From Capsicum annuum (lineage: Eukaryota > Streptophyta > Magnoliopsida > Solanales > Solanaceae): 64,000 nt of DNA. The translations under genes were made by a program, and so were the position numbers. The notes below the pieces were generated by a model. The model was not told the origin of the DNA. It saw only the letters and a list, made by a program, of their open reading frames with translations, and searched no databases. The stretch is taken from assembly GCF_002878395.1 (NCBI RefSeq), contig NC_061121.1:11646202-11710201 (forward strand). Reading direction: 5' to 3'. Below are positions 1 through 10,509 of this stretch, one piece after another (the first letter of the stretch is position 1; each line of letters begins with the position of its first letter).

Positions 1-339
1 CCATAATTACTTTTACTTTTCCTGAAAGAAAAAAAATAATTCTTTTTCATATTTGACTTACCTCTTTCTTGGAGAAAAGGTTTTGGAAATCTATAAATAT
101 AATACCTCCTTCTCATACAATAACACAATAGGATCCATTAAAAAGTCTTTGTTTAGGGGAAGATTTTCTCTCTCATTAGTGTTTATGTTTTTTATATTAG
201 GTTTTATATGTAGGCCAATTGGCCAAATCATATAATAAAATTATGTTTTTAGTATTTTTTTCGTTTTAATCTTATTTATCGTCTCATAGTTTGCAACTAA
301 TAGCCTCCGCATGACGCCCTCTCGATTTCGAACCCAACA
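1..339 (+). repeat. Left LTR of the TRIM-like element (partial)
   Basis: It aligns with 767-1106, including the block around CTATAAATA (a plausible TATA box) and the terminal CTCGATTTCGAACCCAACA. The first 70 or so bases of the LTR are missing because the window starts inside it. Confidence 0.8.
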
Positions 340-341
340 AG

Positions 342-353
342 TGGCATCAGAGC
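342..353 (+). other. Primer-binding site, initiator-Met tRNA type
   Basis: TGGCATCAGAGC lies two bases inside the left LTR. It differs by one base from the common plant initiator-Met site TGGTATCAGAGC. Its position fixes the element's orientation as plus. Confidence 0.75.
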
Positions 354-689
354 TTACGGTTCAATGGTCCAATGGTGTGGTGAGACGAGATTAAACAGGT
401 TCAAAGCGGTTTCAAAATCAAGCCGCAACAATTTGGGCGATAATGAAGATTTTTGTCGAACTACATGTGGAGAACAAGTTTCAACCATAATTTTAACACG
501 CCTACTGCTGCATCTTTAAAAATGAAAATAAAATATTACTTTTAAACCAATTTTTAACCATGATATTTTAAACCTTATTTTTAACCATGGCAAGCAGCAG
601 TTATGAACATTATATCAAGAACGAAGTTCATGCACGTGATATGAAGAGAAGACGGATCAAGTGAAGAAAATCAAGCCAAAAGGGAGATT

Positions 690-1106
690 TGTTAGGATTT
701 TGACCCTGATTTTCTTACTATATTTAGGTTTTATTTTTTCTTAGAAGGAAAATAAAAGTATCATAATTACTTTTACTTTTCCTAAAAGAAAAAATATAAT
801 TCTTTTCCATATTTGGGTAACCTCTTTCTTGGAGAAAAGGTTTTGGACATCTATAAATAGAATACCCCTTCTCATACCATAACATAATAACATCCATAAT
901 GTAGTCGTTTAAAGAATCCTATTTAGGGGGATTTTTCCCAATAGGTTTAATATTTTTTGATATTAGATTTTCAATATGTAGGTCTCTTAACCAAAACATA
1001 TCAATAATATTATGCTTTTAGTTTAGTTTTCTTTGTCTGATTTATCATCTCATGGTTTGTAAACTTTAAGCTTCCGCATGACTCCCTCTCGATTTCGAAC
1101 CCAACA
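690..1106 (+). repeat. Right LTR of the TRIM-like element
   Basis: Complete 417-bp repeat with TG...CA ends, preceded by a purine tract at about 678-689. A TATA-like CTATAAATAG sits at 851-860 inside it. Confidence 0.8.
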
Positions 1107-1518
1107 CGTAGAACTAATTAGGTGGCAACTTCCTTATATAACTCAAACATTTTCCAATATGTCGTACACTATTTTGATCTCATGTTAAAATGGGGTATAA
1201 CACTATAAATGCTTGATGCATTAAAATATTTTTATAGCTGAATATTGATAAAATAATGACATATGGAAGATGTTGAAGATGTTCAAGATTTTATTAAATA
1301 ATTTTGATTAAATAATTAAATAGAACTTTGATTAAATGAAGGATTAAAATTAATTAATCTTGTTGGAGATTTTTTTCTTCCACACTCAAATAAATCAAAA
1401 TTTTATTTAATCAAGAAGTTCAAGATGTTCTGCTTGGAGGATTAGGCTTAGTTGAATCTTGTTACATTCTTTTGTTATTTCTTTTCTCTATTTTTTTAGT
1501 GTGAATAAGAAGCCTTGA
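1107..1518. other. AT-rich intergenic stretch
   Basis: No coding signal or structured RNA was recognised. It holds imperfect copies of phrases such as TTCAAGATTTTATT and AATCAAAATTTTATTTAATC around 1275-1430, which could pair as a weak inverted repeat. Confidence 0.5.
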
Positions 1519-1690
1519 AGTTACTGGTAAAGTTGTTTTCATGTGACCTAGAGGTCACGGGTTAAACCCGTGGAATAACCTCTTGCATAAATATAGTGTA
1601 AGACTGCATATAATAAATCATTATGATCCAGAACCCTTAGACTGTTCCTTTTTTAATTACCGTGCTTTGAGCCCAATTTATTGCTACATT
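1519..1690 (+). mobile_element. tRNA-derived SINE, Au-like
   Basis: The sequence from about 1521 reads like the head of the plant Au-type SINE. A TGGTAAAGTTGT segment resembles an A box. GGTCACGGGTTAAACCCGTGG (1551-1571) corresponds to the usual GGTCACGGGTTCGAGCCGTGG B-box region, and CTCTTGCATAAATATAGTG, AGACTGCATA and GATCCAGAACCC follow in the family's order. Many C-to-T changes suggest age. The boundaries are approximate because no clear flanking duplication was found. Family recognition is from memory. Confidence 0.7.
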
Positions 1691-2091
1691 TTTAGTTAGA
1701 AAGATCTGACATACATTCAATGATATTTTCCATGTAACATGCAATACTTTCTGTGCATATGGTTGTAAGTCCTTTGTGCCCAAGGAAATATCTAGAGTGG
1801 TTTTGATCTACAATGCTATGATTTGATGGGTGTAGAGTTGATTTGTGTAAACATGATTTGTAACCTCTCTAGTTCTCTAATATCTCTCCCTTTTCATGCT
1901 ATATTGTGTGGCAAATCCAAATGTGGATGATGAGTGGTGTGAACTAAGTTGATGATACTCTCTAAAAATACTATTATACTTGTGTTGATTCTTTAAAATA
2001 TACAATTTTTAAGATTCCGACATGCAATTAATGGCATTTTAGAAGATTAGTGCAAGCAATATAAATTATGTGAATGTATTTTCAAAGATGG
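1690..2091 (+). repeat. Host repeat module, copy 1 (left part)
   Basis: This stretch, rejoined with 7054-7215 across the Ty3/gypsy insertion, matches 7806-8110. Shared phrases include TCCTTTGTGCCCAA, GAAATATCTAGAGTG, CAAAGATGGCCA (split by the insertion), GGTAAACTAAAAATATCAAG and GCTAAGAAAAGCTAACAACT. Related copies occur near 34440-34640 and 41027-42660. It has no coding capacity. Confidence 0.7.
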
Positions 2092-2372
2092 TGTTATGAA
2101 CCTAACCATGTCAATAGGTTTTTGAAGGATTATATATGGCAACCGGGATGAGGCACGTGTATATTATGCAGTATCAAGGATAGAATTAGGGCATTATCGT
2201 ATTATGTTAGAGAGTATTCTCATGTCCTCACCTCTCTTTCTCTCTATAACCTTTTTCATCTTTACCCTCTTCTTCTAGCAGTAGTAACTATATCAGTTAG
2301 TATAGTTCATCTTTGCTTTTTTTCAATAAAATTCACCTGTGCTACTTATTATTGAAAGTTCAAGTTACAACA
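2092..2372 (+). repeat. Left LTR of the Ty3/gypsy element
   Basis: Starts TGTTATGAACC and ends GTTACAACA. It matches 6670-7048 except that it lacks the segment at about 6687-6780 of the right LTR. Confidence 0.9.
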
Positions 2373-2387
2373 TTGGTGCTTTCATTG
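2373..2387 (+). other. Primer-binding site of the Ty3/gypsy element
   Basis: TTGGTGCTTTCATTG follows the left LTR directly. This phrase is common after the 5' LTR of plant gypsy elements. I did not assign the tRNA. Confidence 0.55.
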
Positions 2388-2397
2388 TTGTATTCCA

Positions 2398-3252
2398 ATG
2401 GTGGATACTCGACTCAAGCAACTTGAAGAGGCACAAACGGGCATGGCCTGGGAGATGTCAGAACTTCGATTGGCAGTCGACGGTCAGCAAAAATTGATGC
2501 AAGAAGTTCTTAATCAAATTTCGTCGATTGGCTATCAATTAAAAGCTCCATCGGCAAAATCTTCTCACTCGAAATCGGCCGAAGTTGTTCTATCTTCCTG
2601 CATCGATGGTGGTAACCCAGTTATGCTCCGACACAAACCCGTATCTATGGAGCTGAGTGGGTTTTCTGGTGAATACCCGAATGCGTGGGTATTTCAAGTT
2701 GAATGGTATTTTATTTTTTACTCTATCCTCCCAGAGCAATAATTATCTCTGGCTTCTTTTTATTTGGATGGGACCGCTCTTGAATGGTATCGCTGGCTCT
2801 TCTGAAATAAGCAGTTGGTTGATTGTCCTCATTTTGCTTCTAAGCTAAGCATTCGATTTCGAAATAGGCAATTGGAGGATCCAAAAGGTCGGCTAGCAAA
2901 ACTTTATCAAACTTCTACCGTCGCCGACTATCAGGCTAGGTTTGAAGCTATCGCTAATGAGACTGAGGATATACCAGACACCTTGATGGTCAAGTTATTT
3001 GTATCTGGACTTCGTTTGGATATCAAAACTAATGTGTTGGTTCATAAACACAACACTCTTGATGAGGCTATTTCCTTGGCCCATACCTATGAGCAGCGCC
3101 TTAATTTAGAAAAAGGAGCGATCCAACTAGCTTTTGCTAGGACCCAACCTCTACTACCTAACCCTCAGTCTCGATGTCTATCACTCTCTAGAAACACGGG
3201 TGTTCCCTCTGCTAAGTTTCCTATCAAATATTTATCTCCGGTTGAGATGTAA
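2398..3252 (+). pseudogene. gag of the Ty3/gypsy element (broken)
   Basis: The frame opens with an ATG at 2398, 25 bases after the LTR end, and gives an N-terminal segment with a helical KQLEEAQTGMAWEMSELRL start. It stops near 2740. A second frame (2815-3252) carries the retrotransposon-gag core, with DPKGRLAKLYQTSTVADYQA followed by FVSGLRLDIKTNV and DEAISLAHTYEQR, as is typical of gypsy capsid regions. The split by stops and frame changes means no full Gag can be made. The zinc knuckle lies in the next frame. Confidence 0.8.
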
Positions 3253-3270
3253 CAACATCGGGAAAAAAGA

Positions 3271-3771
3271 ATGTGTTATTATTGTGATGAGAAATACGTG
3301 GCTAATCATCGGTGCCCAAATCTGCCTCAAATCCTTCTACTCGAAGGTGATTCAGACCCCCTAAATCCGGCATTATACGATACCACCGTGGAAGAATTGT
3401 TAACTGCGGAGCTCCAAGGCTTAGAATTACAAGCTCAATCTACAATTTCATACCATGCCTTGGCTAGAGGCCATTCTCCTACTATTTTATGTTTCAAAGG
3501 GCACATCCAGGGGTCTTCGATCACTGTTTTGGTTAATGGTGGAAGTACACATAATTTTATTCAAACTCGAGCTGCTAAGTTCCTAAACCTCACGGTTACA
3601 CCCATTACTAATTTTACGGTAGTTATGGGTAATGGCCAATGTCTCCGGTGTGAAGGGGTGATTCGAGATGTACGATTCTCAGTCCAAGGGAATGACCTCA
3701 CTATGGACTTGCATGTATTGGACTTTCATGGGGAAAATGTGGTGCTTGGAGGGCTTGGTTGGCCCCTCTAG
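3271..3771 (+). pseudogene. Zinc knuckle and aspartic protease of the Ty3/gypsy element
   Basis: The frame starts with CYYCDEKYVANHRC, the plant-gypsy CX2C...HXC zinc knuckle at residues 2-15. About 75 residues on, the pepsin-like protease site appears as VLVNGGSTHNFIQ. The family motif there is D-(S/G)-G-S-T-H-N-F, so the catalytic aspartate reads as asparagine here. GNGQCLRCEGVIRDV and DFHGENVVLGGLGW follow as in related proteases. The frame ends in a stop at 3771 before reverse transcriptase, and 3771-4212 is further degraded. Confidence 0.8.
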
Positions 3772-4212
3772 GACCTGTTCTTACTGATCATTCCAAACGT
3801 CTTATGGAATTCTATTTGGATAGAAAGTAAGTGCAATGGGTAGGTGACTCACTGGACGATCTTCAATAGGCTCAGCTGAAAACACTACGTCGTTATTCAG
3901 CCACCGATGCAATTGCTTCATGTTTTTGCCTTTTCCTGGTGCACGAGGGTACTATGATTGAGAAGGGATAAAGATATACCCCCTGACTTAGGGGAATTAT
4001 TGAATTCATATTCTAGAGTTTTTAACAAACCACAGGGGTTGCCTCCTGTTCGGGCTACGAATCATGCCATTCACATCACTCCCAATACTAGGCCTGTTAA
4101 TGTTAAGCCTTATTGTTATCCACATTTTTAGAAACAAATTATGGAGAAATTAGTTTTAGATATGTTAAGGGATGGAATTATCTAGCCTAGTACCAGTCCC
4201 TTTTCATTACCC

Positions 4213-4919
4213 GTGTTATTAATTTGCAAGAAAGACGGCTCTAGGCATTTTTGTGTCGATTATCAAGCTTTCAATGCCATCACTGTGCGAGATAGGTTTC
4301 CGATTCCTTCTATTGATGAGCTATTTGATGAACTGTACGGGGCTCAATTTTTCTCCAAGTTGGACTTACTGTCTGGCTATCATCAGATCAGAGTTCTTCC
4401 TGTTGATGTTCTGAAGACTACGTTCTGGACCCATGACGGCCATTACAAGTTCTTGGTCATGCCATTCGGTTTAACTAATGCCCCCTCCACCTTTCAAGTG
4501 ACCATGAATGACGTATTTTGCCCATATCTTCGTAAGTTTATGTTAGTCTTCTTTGATGATATTCTTATTTATAGTACATCGTGGTTGATACACTTGGAAC
4601 ATCTAGAATTGGTTTTCAAATTGCTCCAAAAACATCAACTGGTGGCTAAACGCAGTAAATGCTAATTTGGGAAGGGAACTATTGATTATTTGGGCCATGT
4701 GATTTCTCCCGATAAACTGACAGTGGATCCTTTAAAAATTTCCACTATTAAACAGTGGGTTGCACCAAAGACAGTGAAGGAGGTATGCAGTTTTTTGGGC
4801 CCGCCAGGTACTAAAGATGATTCATTCATCACTTTGCAATTATTGCTAGTCCTTTATTTGATTTACTACGAACGGACGCCTTCCTATAGACAGCTCAAAC
4901 CCAACAAGCTTTTGAAGAA
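4213..4919 (+). pseudogene. Reverse transcriptase of the Ty3/gypsy element
   Basis: The frame from 4213 shows successive RT blocks: KKDGSRHFCVDYQAFNAIT, FPIPSIDELFDEL, FSKLDLLSGYHQIRV, KTTFWTHDGHYKFLVMPFGL, TNAPSTFQ, and the catalytic VFFDDILIYS. It breaks near 4665 where the connection region (LGHVISPDKLTVDPLKI) continues in another frame from 4690. The metal-binding Asp pair of the FFDD box is still present, so inactivation is by frame damage, not by loss of that motif. Confidence 0.88.
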
Positions 4920-6221
4920 TTGAAAGTTCGGCTCAGTTCTACCCCTGTCTTGGCCTTGCCCAACTTTGATGATGACTTTCACGTGGAAACTGATACTTTC
5001 GGTGTTGGTATTGGCGCTATTCTTTCACAGAAGGGACATTCGATTGCTTACTATAGTCAAAAGTTAAGCCCTCAAATGCAAAAGGCTTCCACTTACCATC
5101 GTGAGATGTATGCAATTACTCAAGTCGTGGCAAAATGGAGGCAGTACTTGTTGGGTCAACGTTTCACCATTTTCACTGATCAGCAGTTCCTCAAAAACCT
5201 CACTAATCAGGTAATTCAAACCCCACAGCAACAAAAGTGGCTTGGAAAGCTGGTGCGATATGATTTCACGATACGTTACCGACCGGGAAGGAAGAACAAG
5301 GCCACTGATGCCTTGTCCAGACCATCTGATGCTGGAGTGTTGTTTGCTATTTTAGAACGCACTTATGAGTGGCTTGGGGAACTGTTAGAAACGAATAAAT
5401 TCCATCCAAAATTCTTGTCCGTTCAACAGGGGTTGGGGAGCGAACCTGCTGCATGCGCTGACTATACTTTTCGCAAAGGGCTCCTCTTCTACAAAGGACG
5501 TCTGGTAATACCACGAGATTCCCCCTTGAAGCAATTATTACTTTCAGAATTTCATGATTCGAATATAGGGGGCTATGCTGGATTTGCTTGTACTTTTCAT
5601 CGTTTGGCCTTAAATTTTTACTGGCCAGCAATGCTTAATGATGTTAAGGTTTATATTGCTTCGTGCCAGACTTGTCAGCATTCTAAGGACATTAATCAAT
5701 TGCCAGCAGGTCTGTTACAACCATTACCGGTGCCAGAGATGGTTTTTGAAGAGATAGCTACGGATTTTATTACTTGTTTGCTGAGCTCTAAAGGGAAATC
5801 TACCATTATGACTGTGGTTGATAGACTGTCCAAGTATGGACATTTTATTCCTCTTCCAGCAACTTTTAATGCTCAAACTGTGGGTGCGGCTTTTGTTATT
5901 CATGTTATTAAGCTTCAAGGCCCACCGCGAACAATCATAACTGATCGTGACCCTCGTTTCTTGCATACTTTCTGGAAAGAGATAAATATATTACAGGGAA
6001 CTGTTTTGGCCATGAGCACGGCATACCACCTGCAGACAGATGGACAATCTGAGGTGTTGAACAAATGTGTTGAGCAATACTTGCGATGCTTTGTAGCCGA
6101 TAGCCCTCATGAATGGGTATTTATGCTGCCATGGGCTGAATTTTGGTATAATATAGCACTTCATACATCAGCTGGGTTGACACCTTTCAAGCCTTATATG
6201 GGCGAGAACCTCCTAACATAG
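4920..6221 (+). pseudogene. RNase H and integrase of the Ty3/gypsy element
   Basis: This 433-codon frame is the longest in the window. It begins in the RT tail (FDDDFHVETDTFGVGIGAIL), passes through gypsy RNase H (IAYYSQKLSPQMQKASTYHR, then FTIFTDQQFLKNL), and enters integrase. The HHCC zinc module shows FHDSNIGGYAGFACTFH and YIASCQTCQHSK. The DDE core shows ATDFITCLL, ITDRDPRFL and TDGQSEVLNKCVEQYL, so all three acidic residues are visible. The frame is lost at about 6221, where the integrase C-terminus continues in another frame. Confidence 0.9.
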
Positions 6222-6669
6222 CTCGATACATTCTTGGCAGTGCTTCTGATGATCTCATTGAGCAATATATGTTGCGTCAGGATGAAGTCTTGGATCTATT
6301 GAAGCTCAATCTCTCCAAGGCACAAGATCAAATGAAAGAGTACGCTTATAAGGGTCGAATTGAGGATTATTTTGAAGAAGGTGACTGGGTCTTTGTGAAG
6401 TTGCAGGCGTATAAACAATAATTCTTACAAAGCAACCAACAACATAAACTGAGCAGGAAATAATTTGGCCCATACAAGGTGCTCAAGCGAATTAGACTGG
6501 TGGCATATAAACTCCAGCTGCCCGAGGAGGCTCGCATTCATCTGGTGTTTCATATTTCGTTGCTCAAACTCTGTAGAGGACAACCTGATCAACAAATTAC
6601 TCCATTGAAGCTCCAAGATTCAACTACTCAGAACCTTGAGTACAAGGTTCTCCTTTCAAGAGGGAGTAA
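6222..6669 (+). pseudogene. Integrase C-terminal region and polypurine tract
   Basis: After the frameshift the integrase continues (IARYILGSASDDLIEQYMLR, GDWVFVKLQAY), then FGPYKVLKRI and LPEEARIHLVFHISLLKLC, the usual SH3-like tail of plant gypsy integrases. A stop interrupts near 6420. No chromodomain consensus follows. The last bases before the right LTR, AAGAGGGAGTAA, form the polypurine tract. Confidence 0.75.
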
Positions 6670-7048
6670 TGTTATGAACCCAACCAGTGAACCGACATTA
6701 GACAACGAAGTAAATGGGCTGGTTGTTCAAACTGAATAAATTGGGCCAGAGAAGCAGCAACGTAGGAGCAATAGGCAGAAACATGTCAATAGGCTTTTGA
6801 AGGATTATATATGGCAACCGGGATGAGGCACGTTTATATTATGCAGTATCAAGGATAGAAGTAGGGCATTATCGTATTATGTTGGAGATTATTCTCATGT
6901 CCTCACCTCTCTTTCTCTCTATAACCTTTCTCATCTTTACCCTCTTCTTCTAGCAGTAGTAACTATATCAGTTAGTATCGTTCATCTTTGCTTTCGTTTC
7001 ATTAAAATTCACCTGTGCTACTTATTATTGAAAGTTCAGGTTACAACA
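6670..7048 (+). repeat. Right LTR of the Ty3/gypsy element
   Basis: Starts TGTTATGAACCCAACC and ends GTTACAACA. It is about 95 bp longer than the left LTR because of the segment at about 6687-6780. Confidence 0.9.
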
Positions 7049-7053
7049 GATGG

Positions 7054-7222
7054 CCACGTTGTTGGTTGGTCTTTTGTTTTTCTGAAATGGTAAACTAAAA
7101 ATATCAAGATAAAAATAATATTAATTAACTATATATCTCTATGCTAAGAAAAGCTAACAACTTAGATTAAGGAAAGAATCAAAAGTAATTAACTAAAAAG
7201 CTAGATTAAAAGAGTACTAAAG
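7054..7222. repeat. Host repeat module, copy 1 (right part)
   Basis: Continues the module interrupted at 2091. It matches 7965-8110 (GGTAAACTAAAAATATCAAG, GCTAAGAAAAGCTAACAACT, TAGATTAAGGAAA). Confidence 0.7.
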
Positions 7223-7230
7223 ATCCAAAA

Positions 7231-7781
7231 TTAGACTTGTCAATACGGGTGGGTCAAGCCCATATGGGCTAGTCTACATGGGCTTTGAGTTTAACGGGCC
7301 AAGCTGGGTTGGCCCATCAAAATGATGGGCTAAAAAACACCAAGTCCACACCATTACTCTGTGGTCTACGGGCCTTATGGGCCAGCCCACTTTTTAAAAA
7401 ATAATATTTTATAATTTAATTTTAGAATGTTAATAAACATAAATATTACCAGAAAATATTACATCGTGTTAATACTTGTTAATCAAGTCTCCGACACCCC
7501 AAAAATACTCCTAATAGTGAAATTAAATAACTTTTGACATGATATCCTATGAATCAAATAAAAATACCAATAAGCAATCTATATAGTTGCATGTATTTGA
7601 CTTACGGGCCGGTCCATGGGCTAGCCCAACCCACATGTTCAAGCTCCATGGGCCACGGGCTAATACGGGCCGGACTAAAAAGCCTTGTTCTTAAAAGAAC
7701 TGCAAAAACTGAAACCCGACTCTATCAAATTACAGGTTGGGTCAGGTCGGCCCAATGGGCTTGACCCATATTGACGGCTTA
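7231..7781. mobile_element. hAT-type MITE, family A copy 1
   Basis: 551 bp, flanked by the 8-bp repeat ATCCAAAA (7223-7230 and 7782-7789). Its ends are imperfect inverted repeats (TTAGACTTGTCAATACGGG and, read from the other end, TAAGCCGTCAATATGGG). It aligns along its length with 40411-40949. Subterminal GGGCC/GGCCC clusters at both ends surround an AT-rich middle. It has no coding capacity. An 8-bp TSD is the mark of hAT transposition. Confidence 0.87.
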
Positions 7782-7805
7782 ATCCAAAATTCCTCCATTG
7801 ATATT

Positions 7806-8550
7806 TTAGTATAACGTGCAATGCTATATGTGCATTTGATTGTATGTCCTTTGTGCCCAAAGAAATATCTAGAGTGTGTGGTTCTCTTCAATGATATCAT
7901 ATTACCATTATGTGTAAAACGTATTGGGTTGATGGTGTAAAAGTGTGTGGAGTTCTTCCAAAGATGGCCATCTTGTTGGTAGAACTTTTTCTCTCTCTAT
8001 ATATATAAATGGTAAACTAAAAATATCAAGATAAAAACAATATAAATTAACTATCTCTTGGCTAAGAAAAGCTAACAACTTAGATTAAGGAAAAAATTAG
8101 AAGTAATTAACTAAAAATATATTTTTTTGTAATTGTCTTTCTTTCTGTCGAAAATGAAATAAAATTTGAATCCTAAAATGTATTTTGTTGTAAATTAAGT
8201 TATTACTATTATGAATGTCTATAATTCTTAGGGTTAATTTCCCTCATCAATCTGGTAATTAACTCTTACACCTCCATCGTCTCAATGATTAATTCCAACT
8301 ATTAGATGTTTGTTCCTTATAAATAGAGCTATTGAAGATCGAGTTTACACTCTTGAAGTTGAATAAATTTTTAAGAAAAAAGAATGTTCTCTCTGACTAT
8401 TTACATATATTTTTTTTTATCTACTTTCTTCTTTCATATTGTTGCTTTTGGATTTTCTTCCGTTTATAACAGCTCTATTTTTTTTTTCTTCCTATTTTTT
8501 CAATTTTAACTAGAAAACCTTATTTAAAATGTAATAAGATTAAGAACTTC
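7806..8550. repeat. Host repeat module, copy 2
   Basis: The first 300 bases match copy 1 (1740-2091 plus 7054-7215). The rest matches 34640-34990, with shared phrases such as GAAATGAAATAAAAT, AATTAACTCT, ACCTCCAT, AAAGAATGTTCT and TTGTCAATTTTAAC-like text. The 34-kb copy leads directly into the 3' flank of the second sulfotransferase relic, but this copy has no sulfotransferase next to it. Confidence 0.65.
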
Positions 8551-9792
8551 AAGATTAAAGCCTACCAGGGACACCAAACTGAAAATTTTAGGAGGGTTAA
8601 AAATCATATGTCTATAAATAATATATAAAAATTAGATATATAAATACTTTCTTCGTTAACTTTTACTTGTCCATTGTTTAAGAAACTAGTTTAAGATACG
8701 TCTGTTGCACGTGTATCAAGTATTTTCGATCACGTTGTACAAGTCTATTACATCAATCAATAAAAAATATATTTGTTCCCTTTTACTTATCTCAAGATTT
8801 TGAAGTAAAATAAATATACAGTAATTCGTTTTTTAATAATATTATAATTAGTTTCAGATTGAAGTATGAGATAAATCTCAATAGAGGTTATACTTACAAA
8901 TATAAAAGGACAATTTGTTATTCATTGTCAATAAACCCAATATAATAAAAAAGAAGATCTAAAACTCAAAAATCAAAAAGTTATGTTGGAGATTCGATAA
9001 CATAAGTTACTTACAAACATAAAAAGATATTTTTTTATTCTTGATCACTAACACCGACGTAATGGAAATAGAAATCTCAAACCTAAAAGTTAAATCAAAA
9101 GATTTGTTAGGCACCCAATAACAAAAGCTACTTACAAACATAAAAAGATGATAATGGAGTTTCTTGCTTTTGTTTTCTTTTCTCACGTTTGTGCTTTTCT
9201 TTATTAATTGACCTTTATTTTCCTTTTTAAAGTAAAAGAATATGATTATCTAATATCCGAATAATTTTTATCTCTCGTTCTCATTGTACTCTTTCAAATC
9301 AATTAATATAATTTGCAAATATCTTGATTCTGGAGCTATAGTCTCAAGCAACTGAAGTTTCTCATGTTTCACAACTAAAATACGACAAATAACACCACAA
9401 CATATGTAGGATTATCACAAAAAAATGAGGAAGCATAACTACAATTATAAATACGACACAAACTATATTTATCCTCTCATAGTACAAAATAATAGAGAAA
9501 ACAATGAAAATTGCATACTATATTATATCCATCTCCATCAACTACAATATAATAACATTAATTTCTTAGAGTTATAATAAGGTGAAAGACTAATTACAGA
9601 AATGAGATAATAAAATTAAAAAAACACATAACATATTCGTATTTAATTTATTTATATAGAGGACACATAAATTCTATCATTACAATCCATGGTAAATTAG
9701 AATTTGCTTTAGGGACATGACTTACCACAATTCTAATGTTTGAATTGAAATTTCTACAATCTTAAAATTCAAGAGTCACACCAAAATTTAGG

Positions 9793-9793
<1 letters not shown>
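8551..9793. other. AT-rich intergenic DNA with a degenerate 3-unit repeat
   Basis: No gene was recognised. Between about 8885 and 9150 a phrase like GTTACTTACAAACATAAAAAG recurs three times about 115 bases apart, so this is a decayed short tandem repeat. The rest is simple AT-rich sequence. Confidence 0.5.

Positions 9794-9831
<38 letters not shown>
9794..9831. repeat. (TA)n microsatellite
   Basis: An uninterrupted run of TA dinucleotides, about 19 units. Confidence 0.95.
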
Positions 9832-9832
<1 letters not shown>

Positions 9833-10509
9833 CAGCCTCCCACAGAGATGGTCTTGTGGTCAACTTCTATTCTGCTTGTTGGAAGGTTTGTCCAGATCTC
9901 TTCCTAGGTCAACCCACTCAATATCCGAGAGAGGGTATGCTTTTGGCGGCCGCAGAGACGGAGGATAACGCAGCAGATGATACGTACTTGGAAATAAGCA
10001 GATCATAGATAATTTTTTTCATGCCTCGACTCTCCCTCAGTTCGTTCATCTGATGAATATATATGAAAAAAGGATATTCACAAATTTCTTACAACGGAAA
10101 TACTATCGGCATGCAACAACATTAGAAATAAAATTGAACATAAAAGAATTTTGATACTCAAAACTCACAAAAGTTAAAAAATAACTCTAATTTATTTCAT
10201 GACCAAACACAACTCTAATTTTTAAATATTTTATTTTTTCCATAGAAATGAGCAATAGAATTTACAAATATTTCTTGACACCAACCAACAAATTCATGGG
10301 ACCAGCATGTGGTTTTCAACAAGGATAGATTTTACTATCAGTTTTTTATACAAAAGTAAAGTAAGAATTCAAACAATATCTTTTTACCTGTTTACTTGTG
10401 ATAACGCTACTTATGTTGAAATCTTTTAAAACACAGGTATTTCGTTGTTGTTTTCAATAACCAAAATATTTTTGTGAATTGAAATCCTTCAAATTGTAGT
10501 TTCTTTTAT
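9832..10509. other. Unassigned stretch starting with a GC-richer island
   Basis: 9833-10000 is visibly richer in G and C than its surroundings, includes a NotI-type GCGGCCGC, and is open for about 55 codons in one plus-strand frame from 9833. I could not match it to any family. 10010-10509 returns to ordinary AT-rich sequence. The island could be a captured gene fragment or the end of an unrecognised repeat. Confidence 0.3.

Larger units (their letters stand above)
1..1106 (+). mobile_element. Small non-autonomous LTR retroelement (TRIM-like), 5' end cut by window
   Basis: Two copies of one sequence flank a 350-bp core. The right copy is complete (690-1106, 417 bp, starts TGTTAGG and ends CCCAACA). 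The left copy runs from the window edge to 339 and ends in the same CCCAACA. Directly after the left copy, TGGCATCAGAGC (342-353) resembles the initiator-Met tRNA primer-binding site. A purine tract, AAAAGGGAGAT, ends just before the right copy. The core has no reading frame of note, so the element would depend on enzymes from elsewhere. This fits the TRIM class, although these LTRs are longer than most TRIM LTRs. The left TSD lies outside the window. Confidence 0.8.
2092..7048 (+). mobile_element. Ty3/gypsy LTR retrotransposon (about 5 kb), complete in extent but inactive
   Basis: A full LTR-to-LTR element with a perfect 5-bp TSD, a primer-binding site, a purine tract, and gag-protease-RT-RNase H-integrase in gypsy order. 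Its compact length and short LTRs resemble the Reina-type lineage, but I could not see a chromodomain, so the lineage is tentative. The coding region carries stops (for example after 2740, 3252 and 3771) and frameshifts (around 4665-4690, 4900 and 6221). The left LTR is about 281 bp and the right 379 bp: the right has about 95 extra bases near its start that the left lacks. Confidence 0.9.
2087..7053. other. Target-site duplication GATGG bracketing the Ty3/gypsy element
   Basis: GATGG occurs at 2087-2091 directly before the left LTR and again at 7049-7053 directly after the right LTR. Removing the element and one copy gives CAAAGATGGCCA, which is what the related module has at 7961-7972. Confidence 0.92.

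Noticed and set aside
1540..1580. A tRNA gene, from the B-box-like GGTTAAACCC
   Set aside because: No cloverleaf or acceptor stem could be drawn; the extended match is to a tRNA-derived SINE.
5347..5966. Minus-strand frames inside the first gypsy integrase
   Set aside because: They overlap a clear plus-strand integrase and have no motif of their own.
7549..7860. Frames across the family-A MITE end
   Set aside because: They are explained by the GC-rich subterminal repeats of the MITE and have no homologue recognised.
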